Numbered from the stretch's first letter, positions 39,046-49,718 are shown. The stretch: 64,000 bases of DNA from Burkholderiales bacterium (GCA_947451925.1 CANGAW010000003.1:1-64000); one strand, 5' to 3'. Translations and numbers: made by a program. The notes: generated by a model not told the origin, from the sequence alone.

Positions 39046-40293
39046 ATGTTTGCTAAAGACCAAACCCTTGCCAAGCTTGACCCTGAATTGTGGGCGGCCA
39101 TCCAACTGGAAAACCAGCGCCAGCAAGACCATATCGAACTGATCGCTTCCGAAAACTACACCTCGCCTGCGGTTATGGAAGCCCAGGGCTCGCAGCTGAC
39201 GAATAAATACGCCGAAGGCTATCCGGGCAAGCGCTATTACGGTGGTTGCGAATTTGTTGACATGGCCGAGACGCTGGCGATCAACCGCTTGAAGCAGTTG
39301 TATGGTGCCGAAGCGGCGAACGTACAGGCAAATTCAGGCTCGCAGGCTAATCAGGCCGTATTTTTTGCCATGCTCAATCCCGGTGACACCATCATGGGTA
39401 TGTCGCTGGCCGAAGGCGGTCACCTGACGCATGGCATGCCGCTCAATATGTCGGGCAAATGGTTCAAGGTCGTCTCTTATGGACTGGATGCAAACGAAGC
39501 GATTGATTACGACGAGATGGAACGTCTGGCACACGAGAAAAAACCGAAACTGATCATTGCCGGTGCGTCGGCCTATTCGCTGCGTATCGATTTCGAACGC
39601 TTTGCCAAAGTGGCGCGTGATGTCGGCGCATATTTTATGGTCGATATGGCGCATTACTCCGGACTGATTGCTGCCGGTGTTTATCCCAATCCCGTGCCTT
39701 TCGCTGACTTTGTTACCTCGACCACGCACAAGTCGCTGCGCGGCCCGCGTGGCGGCATCATCCTGATGAAGGCCGAGCATGAAAAGGCCATCAACTCGGC
39801 GATTTTCCCCGGTATTCAGGGTGGCCCGCTGATGCATGTCATCGCCGCCAAAGCCGTGGCGTTCAAAGAAGCGCTGGAGCCGGAATTCAAAACCTATCAG
39901 CAGCAGGTGGTGAAGAACGCTGATGCGCTGGCCCGTGCGCTGATTGCTCGCGGTTTGCGCATTGTGTCTGGCCGCACCGAATCCCATGTGATGCTGGTTG
40001 ATCTGCGCGCCAAAAAAATGACCGGTAAAGAAGCCGAAGCCATTCTTGGTTCGGCCCACATCACCTGCAATAAAAATGGTATCCCGAATGATCCGGAAAA
40101 ACCTTTCGTGACCTCGGGTATTCGTCTGGGCAGCCCGGCGATGACCACCCGCGGCTTTGGCGAAGCCGAAGCCACGAAAGTCGGTAATCTGATTGCTGAC
40201 GTGCTCGATAATCCGCATGACGCAGCCAACATTGAACGGGTCAAAGCAGAAGTGAAGAAATTAACCTCTGCCTTCCCGGTCTACGAACGCTGA
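39046..40293 (+). CDS. glyA: Serine hydroxymethyltransferase
   Basis: [62 protein letters not shown]. Confidence 0.98.
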   Translation: MFAKDQTLAKLDPELWAAIQLENQRQQDHIELIASENYTSPAVMEAQGSQLTNKYAEGYPGKRYYGGCEFVDMAETLAINRLKQLYGAEAANVQANSGSQANQAVFFAMLNPGDTIMGMSLAEGGHLTHGMPLNMSGKWFKVVSYGLDANEAIDYDEMERLAHEKKPKLIIAGASAYSLRIDFERFAKVARDVGAYFMVDMAHYSGLIAAGVYPNPVPFADFVTSTTHKSLRGPRGGIILMKAEHEKAINSAIFPGIQGGPLMHVIAAKAVAFKEALEPEFKTYQQQVVKNADALARALIARGLRIVSGRTESHVMLVDLRAKKMTGKEAEAILGSAHITCNKNGIPNDPEKPFVTSGIRLGSPAMTTRGFGEAEATKVGNLIADVLDNPHDAANIERVKAEVKKLTSAFPVYER

Positions 40294-40316
40294 TTTAATC
40301 AGGCAGGAGCCAGAAG

Positions 40317-40808
40317 ATGCGATGTCCATTTTGTCAGCATGAAGAAACGCAAGTACTGGACACGCGTGCCTCGGACGAAGGCGACAGTGTTCGTCGCCGT
40401 CGTCGTTGCAGTCAATGCGACAAGCGCTTCACAACCTATGAACGCATCGAACTGGCGATGCCGGTCATCGTCAAGAAAAATGGCAGTCGTACCGAATTCG
40501 AACCTGCAAAATTACGCGCCAGCCTGATGCTGGCCTTGCGCAAGCGACCCGTCTCGGCAGACGCGGTCGATGGCGCAATTTTACGCATCGAAGAAAAGCT
40601 GCGGTCCTCTGGTGAGCGTGAAATTATGTCTGGGCAGATTGGCGAATTGGTCATGCGCGAGCTAAAGCGGCTCGATAAAATCGCCTACATCCGCTTTGCT
40701 TCCGTTTATCGCAGCTTTGAAGATGTGGCCGAGTTTCGCGACGCCATTGACGAAATTGATCTCGAACGCAAAACCAGCAAGGCCGGCGCGAAGCCTTCGC
40801 TAAGCTAG
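40317..40808 (+). CDS. nrdR: Transcriptional repressor NrdR
   Basis: [45 protein letters not shown]. Confidence 0.97.
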   Translation: MRCPFCQHEETQVLDTRASDEGDSVRRRRRCSQCDKRFTTYERIELAMPVIVKKNGSRTEFEPAKLRASLMLALRKRPVSADAVDGAILRIEEKLRSSGEREIMSGQIGELVMRELKRLDKIAYIRFASVYRSFEDVAEFRDAIDEIDLERKTSKAGAKPSLS

Positions 40809-41110
40809 TTCTCATCCTGCCTGGCGCATGAAGCGCTGCGTACGGTCACAGTAAAACTTATTCCGTTTTTCTTTCACTGAGCATGGGCAGCAGGCCTGTG
40901 CGCGTCTGAACTTGTCAAAAATTACCCTCATAAGTTTCTGTCAACGGCTGATGTAATCAGGGTTTCTTCAATTTCGATTCAATTGTTAGTGAGGCACTAA
41001 CGTTTGCTGCGATGGCATTCATATTCTTCGAGTATGCAGACTTCACCGGCAGCATCTGCTGTGCATCCGCAAGCTGTCCGGTCTTTTTACTTCTTTGTTA
41101 AGAGGTCTTC

Positions 41111-41584
41111 ATGCCCGACAAAACCGCTGCCGGTTTTTCGCTGCCAGAGATACTGATCACGATCGCGATATTGGTCGTCGGCCTGATGGCAGCGCTGCGA
41201 GTGCAACAGGCAAGTGTGCAAGCGATGCGCGAGGCGACGATCCAAGGCGCTGCGATGCAACTTGCCACCGAACTGGCTGATGCGATCAGGGCAGGGACGC
41301 AGGCAAATATCCATTTGCCGTTGATGCTGGAAGTACTCAACGACAGTTCTGAGCCAGCCTTGATTTCTTGCTTTGTCGACGAATGTACGACCGAGCAGAT
41401 GCTGCGCTTCGACTGGTCCGAGTGGCAGCAGCGCATAGCGCGGCTGGCGTCCGGTGTGCAGGTGACGGTCAGTCATGATGTGCAAGCATCCGCGCAGCCC
41501 TTGCTGATTAAAATCAGCTGGCCAGCGGCGGCATACGGCATAAGGTCTGAAATGATTGTGCCGGTGGGCCCGATGCAGCCATGA
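41111..41584 (+). CDS. pilV: Type IV pilus minor pilin PilV-like
   Basis: Prepilin-type N-term AGFSLPEILITIAILVVGLMAALRVQQ. Confidence 0.82.
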   Translation: MPDKTAAGFSLPEILITIAILVVGLMAALRVQQASVQAMREATIQGAAMQLATELADAIRAGTQANIHLPLMLEVLNDSSEPALISCFVDECTTEQMLRFDWSEWQQRIARLASGVQVTVSHDVQASAQPLLIKISWPAAAYGIRSEMIVPVGPMQP

Positions 41585-42573
41585 GCCGGCGTTCCCTTTG
41601 CCTCCTGGCTCAGCAGGCTCAGCACGGAACAGGCCTGATCGAACTATTGATTGCTGCGGCCTTGTCATTGGGCGTGGTGCTGATTGCCATCCTGCTGCTG
41701 CAAAGTGCCAATAGCAGTTTTATCTGGCTGGAGCAGTCGGCGCTGTTGCAAGAAAATGGACGCTATGCGATTGAACTTGTTGGCCGTGCTTTAAGACAGA
41801 CTGCGCTGCTTGATATTACGCAGCCCATAGCGCAGCGCTACACAGTCCCGCCTGATGGCGCAGTGCGTGGTGCAGATGCCCGTAGCGTCAAATTTTCTGG
41901 TGCCGGTTTTAGCCTTGTGAACGCGCCGGTGATTAATGGCAGTGATGTGCTTGTTGTCCGCTTCGCCGGCGCAGGCGATAGCGCTGCCGGTAGCAGTGCT
42001 GCCGACACCTACGGCAGTGTCCTTAATTGCGCCGGATTTGCCGTGCCCGCGCTGCAGCCTGACAGTGAGGATCTGGGCTGGAGCATTTTTTACCTGGCAG
42101 CGAGCGGCACTGGCGAGCCCGAGCTGCGTTGTGCCTATCGCGGTGCGCAGCAATGGGACACACAAGCCATCGTCGCTGGCGTGGAATCGTTTCAAGTCTT
42201 GTATGGCGTCGATACCGATGGCGATGGTTTTGCCAACCGCTTTCTGAATGCCAGCGGCGTATCTGCACTCGACGCGAAAGAAGCCACAAAATATTCGCAC
42301 TGGACCCAGGTGGTTGTCATCCGGATTGCCTTGCTCTTGCGCTCGCCGCATTCTCTGGCACGGGAATCCGGCCTGAGCCGGTTTGAATTATTTGGTTCTC
42401 GCTATGCTGCCGAGCATAGTTCTGATGATCCCGGTACCCGGATTTTTCTGCATGATTTGCCGCTTAACAGCCGCAAGCGCGTCAGACGCATGACGCAGTC
42501 CGTCATCTACCTGCGCAATAGTCTGCAGCCGACGACACCCTGCACTGTGTGCACGCAACAGGACTTGCCGTGA
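41581..42573 (+). CDS. pilW: PilW family minor pilin
   Basis: QHGTGLIELLIAAALSLGVVLIAILLLQSANSSF, then a PilW-like C-terminal domain. Confidence 0.82.
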   Translation: MSRRSLCLLAQQAQHGTGLIELLIAAALSLGVVLIAILLLQSANSSFIWLEQSALLQENGRYAIELVGRALRQTALLDITQPIAQRYTVPPDGAVRGADARSVKFSGAGFSLVNAPVINGSDVLVVRFAGAGDSAAGSSAADTYGSVLNCAGFAVPALQPDSEDLGWSIFYLAASGTGEPELRCAYRGAQQWDTQAIVAGVESFQVLYGVDTDGDGFANRFLNASGVSALDAKEATKYSHWTQVVVIRIALLLRSPHSLARESGLSRFELFGSRYAAEHSSDDPGTRIFLHDLPLNSRKRVRRMTQSVIYLRNSLQPTTPCTVCTQQDLP

Positions 42574-43196
42574 ACGTCGCCAGACCCGCGGCCTCATCGG
42601 GCATGGCTTTGCTGTGTTGCACAGCGATTCTGACGGTCGTGGTGCTACTGGCCCTGACCATGCAGCGGCTGATGCGGGAATCGCTGGCGATGGCATGGAA
42701 TACGACCGATCGTGAGCTGGCCTTGCAGTCTGCGGAAGCCGCATTGATGGACGCCGAACAAGCGATCAGGCAAATGGCCGAAACCAATCCCGATGAAGGA
42801 ATCGATAAGCCACCAGTGCAGAGTCCCTTGTTTCAAAGTCCTTCGTATCAAAGTTCTTTTGTGCAGGGAAAAATGCTGGTCTATGGCAGCCTGACCGGCA
42901 ATCTGATGCCTCATGGTGGCCAGCGGCAAACGCTGCATTTACCTGTTTATTTTGTCACGCTGCATCCATTGCAGGAGCCAACTGCAGCCGTTGCAGATAT
43001 GCATAGTTATCGGGTCACTGCGCTGGGTGTGGGCTTGCATGCGACAACCCGGGTTGTGTTGCAGGCAGATTTCATTCATTCACAGTGCGCCGCAGTCGCA
43101 CAGCCACCATGCGTAACAGAGGGCTTGAAGCGTGTTGGCTGGCGCGAATTACCGGCTTTGCCTGCAGAGATGGAAGGTATTGATGCGCAACCCTGA
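42570..43196 (+). CDS. PilX-like pilus assembly protein
   Basis: SSGMALLCCTAILTVVVLLALTMQRLMRESLAMAWNTTDRELALQSAEAALMDAEQ (PilX N-term like); GTG start inside pilW end. Confidence 0.75.
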   Translation: MNVARPAASSGMALLCCTAILTVVVLLALTMQRLMRESLAMAWNTTDRELALQSAEAALMDAEQAIRQMAETNPDEGIDKPPVQSPLFQSPSYQSSFVQGKMLVYGSLTGNLMPHGGQRQTLHLPVYFVTLHPLQEPTAAVADMHSYRVTALGVGLHATTRVVLQADFIHSQCAAVAQPPCVTEGLKRVGWRELPALPAEMEGIDAQP

Positions 43197-43731
43197 ATTT
43201 TTCATTAAAAAAATTAATAAAGGCTTCAGCCTGACAGAACTGCTGGTGGTGGTCACGCTGGGCAGTCTATTGTTATCGATCGCTTTGCCCCACTTTGGTA
43301 ATCTGCTTGACCGCTTCAGGCTGGCCACCGCCAGCCGCACTCTGGTTTCTGCCATTTCACTGGCGCGGTCCGAAGCGATCAGACGTGGCGTAAGGGTGGA
43401 TCTGGTACCAGCCACGAATCATGACTGGAGCCGCGGCTGGCTGGTGATCATGGATGCCAACAATAATCAGCAACGCGATATTGGAGAAACGAGCTTGCAT
43501 GCCAGCGGTGCGCAGCCTGAAGGTTTGCGCATCGTTGGCAGTTTGCGTGATGCCAAAAAAACCTATCTTGCCTTTGATCCCAGCGGCAGACCGCGCAGCG
43601 CAGCCAGCAGTGCGGTACCCCAGTTTGGCTCCTTTTTGTTAAGCGTGGGTCCACACCAGAGCAAGATCGTTATCGGATTTTTAGGAAGGGTCAGAGTCTG
43701 TGACCCCGTGAAAGAGGGCGCGGCTTGCTAG
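43183..43731 (+). CDS. FimT/GspH family pseudopilin
   Basis: KGFSLTELLVVVTLGSLLLSIALPHFGNLLDRFRLATASRTLVSAISLARSEAIRRGVRVDL. Confidence 0.85.
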   Translation: MRNPEFFIKKINKGFSLTELLVVVTLGSLLLSIALPHFGNLLDRFRLATASRTLVSAISLARSEAIRRGVRVDLVPATNHDWSRGWLVIMDANNNQQRDIGETSLHASGAQPEGLRIVGSLRDAKKTYLAFDPSGRPRSAASSAVPQFGSFLLSVGPHQSKIVIGFLGRVRVCDPVKEGAAC

Positions 43732-43783
43732 AATGCTGGTCTTGCTGCTTAAGCAGAATCTGAAAATCAGGTTGCAAACTTCC

Positions 43784-44875
43784 GTGCACATCACCAATGA
43801 CATCGACGCCATGCACTACGTATTGGCGCAGGCAGGCAAAGGCTTGTTCATCACCTCGCCCAACCCCCGGGTGGGCTGCGTGATTGTTCGCGAAGGGCAG
43901 GTGCTGGCAGTCGGCCACACGCAACCCGCCGGTTTTGCCCATGCCGAAGCCGCTGCCTTGCAAGACGCGGCAGCGCGTGGCGTGGCGGTACACGGCGCAA
44001 CCGCTTATGTGAGCCTGGAGCCGTGCAGTCATCAGGGCCGCACACCACCTTGTGCCGATGCTTTGATTGCAGCCGGTATCAGTCGTGTCGTTGTGGCTAT
44101 AGGCGACCCTAATCCTTTGGTGGCCGGTCAGGGCCTGGCTCGTTTGCGGGCCGCTGGCATTACCGTTGAGTGTGGTGTACTGGAGCAGGAAGCACGCGAA
44201 ATGAATAGTGGATTTTTTTCGCGTATGGAGCGTGGCCGGCCTTGGGTGCGCATGAAGATTGCTGCCAGTCTGGATGGCGGCACCGCACTCAACAATGGCA
44301 GCAGCCAGTGGATCACCTCAGCGCCAGCCCGCGACGACGGCCATGCATGGCGCGCACAGGCCTGCGCAATCCTGACCGGCATTGGCACGGTGATGCAGGA
44401 CGATCCGCAATTGAATGTGCGTGCTGTTGAAACCAGCCGTCAGCCGCGCCGCATTGTGGTTGATAGCCAGCTGCAAATCAGTCCACAGGCCAGGGTGCTG
44501 AAAGGTGGCGGCACCTGGATCTTCGCTGCACAATCGTATCCCGAGCGCGAAGCCGTGCTGCGTGAGCAGGGCGCTGAAGTGATTGTCTTGCCCAACCCCG
44601 CTGGCAAAGTCGATCTGGCTGAATTGCTCAACGAGCTGGGACGGCGCCAGATTAACGAATTACACGTCGAAGCCGGTTTTAAACTCAATGGCTCGCTGCT
44701 GCGTGCATCCTGTGTGGATGAGTTATTACTCTACTTGGCGCCCAGCCTGCTCGGGCCTGCGCAGGGCATGGCCAAGCTGCCGGAACTAAGCGACTTGAGT
44801 CTGCGCCAGCAGCTGCGTTTTCATGATGTCCGGCAAATTGGTCCGGACTTGCGCATACTTGCACGTTTTAATTAG
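43784..44875 (+). CDS. ribD: Bifunctional diaminohydroxyphosphoribosylaminopyrimidine deaminase / 5-amino-6-(5-phosphoribosylamino)uracil reductase
   Basis: TSPNPRVGCVIV; HAEAAAL; VSLEPCSHQGRTPPCADALI. Start (43733 vs GTG 43784) uncertain. Confidence 0.96.
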   Translation: MHITNDIDAMHYVLAQAGKGLFITSPNPRVGCVIVREGQVLAVGHTQPAGFAHAEAAALQDAAARGVAVHGATAYVSLEPCSHQGRTPPCADALIAAGISRVVVAIGDPNPLVAGQGLARLRAAGITVECGVLEQEAREMNSGFFSRMERGRPWVRMKIAASLDGGTALNNGSSQWITSAPARDDGHAWRAQACAILTGIGTVMQDDPQLNVRAVETSRQPRRIVVDSQLQISPQARVLKGGGTWIFAAQSYPEREAVLREQGAEVIVLPNPAGKVDLAELLNELGRRQINELHVEAGFKLNGSLLRASCVDELLLYLAPSLLGPAQGMAKLPELSDLSLRQQLRFHDVRQIGPDLRILARFN

Positions 44876-44898
44876 CCTTCCTTCAGAAAGAGTCACGT

Positions 44899-45519
44899 AT
44901 GTTCACTGGCATTGTCGCGGCAATTGGCCGCATTACTTCCATTACGCCCCTAGCGGCGGATGCCAACGCCGGTGTGCGCTTGAACGTTGCTGCGGGCGGC
45001 TTGCCGCTGGCAGATGTTGCCATTGGCGATTCCATCGCCTTAAACGGCGCCTGCATGACGGTCACGCAAAAAACGGCAGACAGTTTTACCGTTGACGTCT
45101 CCCGCGAAAGCCTGAACTGCACGGCCGGTCTGGATGCGGTCGGTGAAGTCAATCTGGAAAAAGCGCTGACGCTGGCTGACAGGCTGGGCGGGCATCTGGT
45201 CTCTGGTCATGTTGACGGTCTGGGACGTGTGCAGCGCTTCGAGCCGGTCGGCGAATCATGGGAGCTGGTGATTGAGGCGCCGCTGTCTTTGGCCAAGTAC
45301 CTGGCTTATAAGGGATCGATTGTCGTCAATGGCGTGTCGCTGACAGTTAATCGCGTCACAGACGGTGAGGATGCTTGTGCGGTGTCGATCAACCTGATTC
45401 CGCACACGATAGAAGCCACTACGTTGAAACACCTGCGGGCGGGCAGCAAGGTCAATCTGGAGATAGATCTGATTGCGCGTTATGTGGAGCGTATGCTCGG
45501 CAAACAAGTCGTCGCTTAA
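44899..45519 (+). CDS. ribE: Riboflavin synthase alpha chain
   Basis: MFTGIVAAIGRITSITPL; SIALNGACMTVTQ; internally duplicated lumazine-binding domain. Confidence 0.96.
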   Translation: MFTGIVAAIGRITSITPLAADANAGVRLNVAAGGLPLADVAIGDSIALNGACMTVTQKTADSFTVDVSRESLNCTAGLDAVGEVNLEKALTLADRLGGHLVSGHVDGLGRVQRFEPVGESWELVIEAPLSLAKYLAYKGSIVVNGVSLTVNRVTDGEDACAVSINLIPHTIEATTLKHLRAGSKVNLEIDLIARYVERMLGKQVVA

Positions 45520-45543
45520 TGTCTCAGCGGTTTGCTCTGCCGG

Positions 45544-45581
45544 TTTAGCATGTGTACATCCATGTATGTACACATGCTAAA
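45544..45581. promoter_or_regulatory. Perfect inverted repeat, candidate VapBC operator
   Basis: TTTAGCATGTGTACAT-ccatgt-ATGTACACATGCTAAA: 16-bp perfect arms, ending 29 bp before vapB. Confidence 0.75.
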
Positions 45582-45610
45582 ATGAATGCATTCGAGGTAA
45601 AGGAGGCACC

Positions 45611-45847
45611 ATGGCCATCACCAAAATCTTCAAAAATGGAAACTCGCAGGCGGTTCGCATCCCGGCCGAGCTTGCCTACAACGCGTGGGACATTGAGCTG
45701 ACTATTGAGCGCGAAGGCGATGAATTGCGTATTCGTCCAGCCCAGCGCCGCATGGGTGATGTGCTTGGTCAGCTTGCCAAGTTTTCGCCGGACTTCATGG
45801 TTGATGGCCGCGGCCACAACGAAGAAGGTGAACGCGAGGCTTTATGA
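45611..45847 (+). CDS. vapB: Antitoxin VapB (AbrB/SpoVT fold)
   Basis: MAITKIFKNGNSQAVRIPAELAYNAWDIELTIEREGDELRIRPAQ. Confidence 0.9.
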   Translation: MAITKIFKNGNSQAVRIPAELAYNAWDIELTIEREGDELRIRPAQRRMGDVLGQLAKFSPDFMVDGRGHNEEGEREAL

Positions 45848-46254
45848 GTGCCAAATTCATGCTCGATACGAATATTTGCATTTATCTGATGAAGCACCAG
45901 CCTGTTGAGGTCAGACAGCGTTTTGAACAATGCTTTGTTGGAGATGTGATTATTTCGGCCATCACCCTGGCCGAGCTTGAATATGGCGTTGTTTGCTCTG
46001 GCAGTTCAGAAACACAAAACCGCAATGCATTAAAAGGGTTTTTGCAAGAAATTCAAGTCGCGCCATTTGATGCAGTGGCAGCCAAAGTGTACGGTCCAAC
46101 GCGTTTCGCCAATCGCGAGCGCAATCGTGATGCGCTGGACAAGCTGATTGCCTCTCATGCCATTGCACTGGGCGTCACCCTGGTGACGAACAACGAAGCC
46201 GACTTTGTTGTTTACCCCGAACTGATCGTCGAGAACTGGGTTAAAAACCAATAG
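45844..46254 (+). CDS. vapC: PIN-domain ribonuclease toxin VapC
   Basis: FMLDTNICIYLMKHQP; SAITLAELEYGV; RNRDALDKLIASHAIALGVTLVTNNEADF (PIN acidic residues). Confidence 0.93.
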   Translation: MSAKFMLDTNICIYLMKHQPVEVRQRFEQCFVGDVIISAITLAELEYGVVCSGSSETQNRNALKGFLQEIQVAPFDAVAAKVYGPTRFANRERNRDALDKLIASHAIALGVTLVTNNEADFVVYPELIVENWVKNQ

Positions 46255-46392
46255 AGCGTCTATTAAAAAGATGCTGTCAGTGTTCTTCGCTTTGCCAGCC
46301 CTGTTTTGAAAGACACCCTTAGTCTTTGATCCGGTATTGCGTCGTTGAGACAGTGAAATCCATTAAAATAGCAGGCTACTCAGGATTCATAC

Positions 46393-47508
46393 ATGTCACT
46401 GTCAAGCACAAAAGAAATTATTGCCGAGCTACGCGCCGGCCGCATGGTCATCCTGGTTGATGAGGAAGACCGCGAAAACGAAGGCGATCTGGTGCTGGCT
46501 GCCGAGTTTGTCACGCCCGAGGCGATCAATTTCATGGCCAAGTTCGGTCGTGGTCTGATTTGTCTGACTTTGACAGAAGAGCGTTGCGAACAGCTCAATC
46601 TGCCGATGATGACGACCCGTAACGGCACTTCCTACGGTACCAATTTCACGGTATCGATTGAAGCGGCAGAGGGGGTCACTACCGGCATTTCAGCCGCAGA
46701 CCGTTCGCGAACCATCGAAGTTGCCGTTGCACGGCATGCCAAACCGACCGATATCGTTCAGCCCGGCCATATTTTTCCACTGCGTGCGCAGCGCGGCGGA
46801 GTACTGATGCGGGCAGGGCATACGGAAGCCGGTTGCGATCTGACCGATCTCGCCGGTTTGACGCCAGCGTCCGTCATTTGCGAAATCCTGAAGGATGATG
46901 GCACGATGGCCCGTCTGCCTGACCTGATCGAATTTGCCCGTGAACATCAGCTCAAGATCGGCACCATCGCCGACCTGATCCATTACCGTAGCCAGAACGA
47001 AAGCATCATCGAGCGCGTGGCCGAGCGCGTGATGCAGACTTCGCACGGTGCATTTCGCGCCATTGCCTTTCGCGACAAGCCAAGCAGCGGTGCCCATCTG
47101 GCACTGGTGCAAGGTGAAATCAGCGCCGATCTGGAAACGCTGGTGCGGGTGCATCAGCCGGTATCGATTCTGGACTTGCTGGAAACGGAAGGCACGACCC
47201 ATTCCTGGAACCTGAGTTCGGCCATGGCCGCTGTCAAGGCCGCCGAACGTGGCGTGATTGTGCTGCTCAACTGCGAAGAATCTGCCGAACAGATGTTTGC
47301 CCAGTTTGGCGCGTTGTCTTCGCCGCCCGCAACGACCGTGCCGGCGCGTGGTGCGCGCATGGATTTGCGCACCTACGGCATTGGCGCCCAGATTCTGCGC
47401 GACCTTGGCGTGGGCAAAATGAAGCTGTTGTCCAATCCCCGCAAAATGCCATCCATGACCGGGTTTGATCTCGAAGTCGTGGGTTATCAGGCAAGCCCCA
47501 ACCATTGA
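46393..47508 (+). CDS. ribB: 3,4-dihydroxy-2-butanone-4-phosphate synthase with degenerate GTP cyclohydrolase II-like domain (RibBX-like)
   Basis: DHBPS domain [38 protein letters not shown]-terminal RibA-like region lacks the Cys triad motif. Confidence 0.92.
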   Translation: MSLSSTKEIIAELRAGRMVILVDEEDRENEGDLVLAAEFVTPEAINFMAKFGRGLICLTLTEERCEQLNLPMMTTRNGTSYGTNFTVSIEAAEGVTTGISAADRSRTIEVAVARHAKPTDIVQPGHIFPLRAQRGGVLMRAGHTEAGCDLTDLAGLTPASVICEILKDDGTMARLPDLIEFAREHQLKIGTIADLIHYRSQNESIIERVAERVMQTSHGAFRAIAFRDKPSSGAHLALVQGEISADLETLVRVHQPVSILDLLETEGTTHSWNLSSAMAAVKAAERGVIVLLNCEESAEQMFAQFGALSSPPATTVPARGARMDLRTYGIGAQILRDLGVGKMKLLSNPRKMPSMTGFDLEVVGYQASPNH

Positions 47509-47521
47509 AGCAGGAGACGCT

Positions 47522-48007
47522 ATGACCGTAGGAACCTATGAATCAGATCTGGATGGCCGTGGTGTGCGTGTCGGGATCGTGCAGGCGCGCTTCAACGAAG
47601 ACATTTGTCACGGGCTGGTATCGGCCTGTCTGGCTGAATTGAAGCATCTTGGTGTGGAAGACGAAGATGTGCTGCACGTAACGGTGCCGGGCGCACTGGA
47701 AATTCCACTGGCCTTGCAGAAAATGGCGCAGACCACGCAGTTCGATGCGCTGATTGCGATCGGGGCAGTGATTCGCGGCGAAACCTATCACTTTGAACTG
47801 GTATCGAATGAGTCCGGTGCCGGCATTACGCGCGTATCACTGGATTTCGGCATTCCGATTGCCAACGCCGTGCTGACCACTGAAACCGATGAGCAGGCTG
47901 AAGTGCGCATGGCTGAAAAAGGCACCGACGCGGCAAGAGTAGCGATTGAAATGGCCAACCTGGCCAGCGCAATGGAAGAACTGGCCGAAGCGGCTGAAGA
48001 AGAATAG
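47522..48007 (+). CDS. ribH: 6,7-dimethyl-8-ribityllumazine synthase
   Basis: [69 protein letters not shown]. Confidence 0.96.
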   Translation: MTVGTYESDLDGRGVRVGIVQARFNEDICHGLVSACLAELKHLGVEDEDVLHVTVPGALEIPLALQKMAQTTQFDALIAIGAVIRGETYHFELVSNESGAGITRVSLDFGIPIANAVLTTETDEQAEVRMAEKGTDAARVAIEMANLASAMEELAEAAEEE

Positions 48008-48019
48008 GACTACGTCGCA

Positions 48020-48484
48020 ATGAACCAGAAATCCGAGCATGCCAATCCCAGCAAGAACCGCACGCCACGTCACCGGGCGCGCGAATTTGCGCTGCAGGGA
48101 CTGTACCAATGGCTATTGAGTCAGGAAGATGCCGGTGTGATCGACGCCCATATTCGTGGCGCCCATGGCTTTGACAAGGCCGATGCCGAACACTTTAATC
48201 TGCTGCTGCACGGTGCAATCCGTGACGTCGCCGATCTGCGCGCGGCAATCACGCCGCTGATTGACCGGACCATTGATCAGCTGTCTCCGATCGAACATGC
48301 GGTGCTCTTGATTGGTACGTTTGAACTCAAGCACCATATCGAAATCCCCTACAAAGTGGTCATTAATGAAGCCGTTGAGCTGACCAAATCCTTCGGTGGT
48401 ATCGACGGCCACAAATACGTCAACGGTGTACTCGACAAACTCGCTGCCAGCTTGCGGCCGACCGAAATTGCCGCGGGTCGCTAA
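48020..48484 (+). CDS. nusB: Transcription antitermination factor NusB
   Basis: [52 protein letters not shown]. Confidence 0.96.
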   Translation: MNQKSEHANPSKNRTPRHRAREFALQGLYQWLLSQEDAGVIDAHIRGAHGFDKADAEHFNLLLHGAIRDVADLRAAITPLIDRTIDQLSPIEHAVLLIGTFELKHHIEIPYKVVINEAVELTKSFGGIDGHKYVNGVLDKLAASLRPTEIAAGR

Positions 48485-48519
48485 GGCTTTGGTCCGGCCT
48501 TGAAGAGGCGCGCTACGTC

Positions 48520-49686
48520 ATGAATTTTCCGCTTGCCTCCAGGCTTTCGCAGATTGCACCTTTCCATGTGATGGAGCTGATCAAGATGGCGGCCGAGCTT
48601 GAACAGGCCGGTCGCTCGATTATCCACATGGGTATAGGCGAGCCCGATTTTCCAACCGCCCAGCCGGTGCTGGATGCGGCCGCTGTCGCGCTGGCACAGG
48701 GCAAGACCCGCTATACACCAGCGACCGGCTTGCCTGAGCTGCGGCAAGCGATTTCTCAGCACTACCGCGACCATTTTGCTGTTGATGTTGCGCCCGAGCG
48801 CATCATCATTACGGCCGGTGCCTCTGCCGCCTTGCTGCTGGCCTGTGCTGCCTTGGTTGAGCCGGGCAGTGAAATCCTGATGCCGGACCCCTGCTATCCC
48901 TGCAACCGCCATTTCGTTGCCGCCTTTGAAGGGGTTGCCAAATTATTGGCTTCCGGTCCGGATGAAAGTTTTCAGTTGTCGGCGGCGATGGTGAACGCGC
49001 ATTGGGGGCCCAACACACGCGGTGTCTTGCTGGCTTCGCCATCGAACCCGACCGGTACCTCGATCGATCCGGCTGAGCTGGCCGCCATCCTTGCGCATGT
49101 GCGCGCGCATCAGGGCTTTGCAGTGGTCGATGAAATTTATCAGGGCCTCACCTATGATGCGCCGCCTTTTACGGCGCTGACGATGGGAGAGGACGTGATT
49201 GCGATTAACAGCTTTTCCAAGTACTTCAACATGACCGGCTGGCGGCTTGGCTGGCTGGTGGTGCCTCCGGCAATGGTCGCTGCCGTTGAAAAGCTGGCGC
49301 AAAACATGTTCATCTGCGCGTCCAGTATTGCCCAGCATGCGGCGCTGGCCTGTTTCACGCCAGAAGCTACCCAGATTTTTGAAGAGCGCAAACAGGAATT
49401 TCGCCGTCGTCGCGATTTTATTGTGCCGGCTTTGCGGGAATTGGGTTTTTCAGTGCCGGTTACGCCAGACGGTGCTTTTTATGTCTATGCGGATTGCAGC
49501 GCTTTGTCTGAAGACGCGGACGCGCTGACCAGAGACATTCTGCATCAGGCTGGCGTGGTGCTGGTACCGGGTCTGGATTTCGGGCCGCATACTGCGCACA
49601 ATTACATCCGGGTGTCGTATGCGACTTCAATGGAAAATTTGCACGAGGCGGTAAGGCGCTTGCAGGTGTATTTCAGGGATCGTTAA
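48520..49686 (+). CDS. Pyridoxal-phosphate-dependent aminotransferase (class I/II)
   Basis: SIIHMGIGEPDFPTAQPV; NPTGTSI; INSFSKYFNMTGWRLGW (PLP lysine). Confidence 0.94.
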   Translation: MNFPLASRLSQIAPFHVMELIKMAAELEQAGRSIIHMGIGEPDFPTAQPVLDAAAVALAQGKTRYTPATGLPELRQAISQHYRDHFAVDVAPERIIITAGASAALLLACAALVEPGSEILMPDPCYPCNRHFVAAFEGVAKLLASGPDESFQLSAAMVNAHWGPNTRGVLLASPSNPTGTSIDPAELAAILAHVRAHQGFAVVDEIYQGLTYDAPPFTALTMGEDVIAINSFSKYFNMTGWRLGWLVVPPAMVAAVEKLAQNMFICASSIAQHAALACFTPEATQIFEERKQEFRRRRDFIVPALRELGFSVPVTPDGAFYVYADCSALSEDADALTRDILHQAGVVLVPGLDFGPHTAHNYIRVSYATSMENLHEAVRRLQVYFRDR

Positions 49687-49718
49687 GCTCACTGCTGCCG
49701 GTTATTTGCGTCACAAAG

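Noticed and set aside
46255-46392. FMN (RFN) riboswitch before ribB or elsewhere in the rib operon
   Set aside because: No RFN consensus elements recognised in the short 46.26-46.39 kb gap or before ribD.
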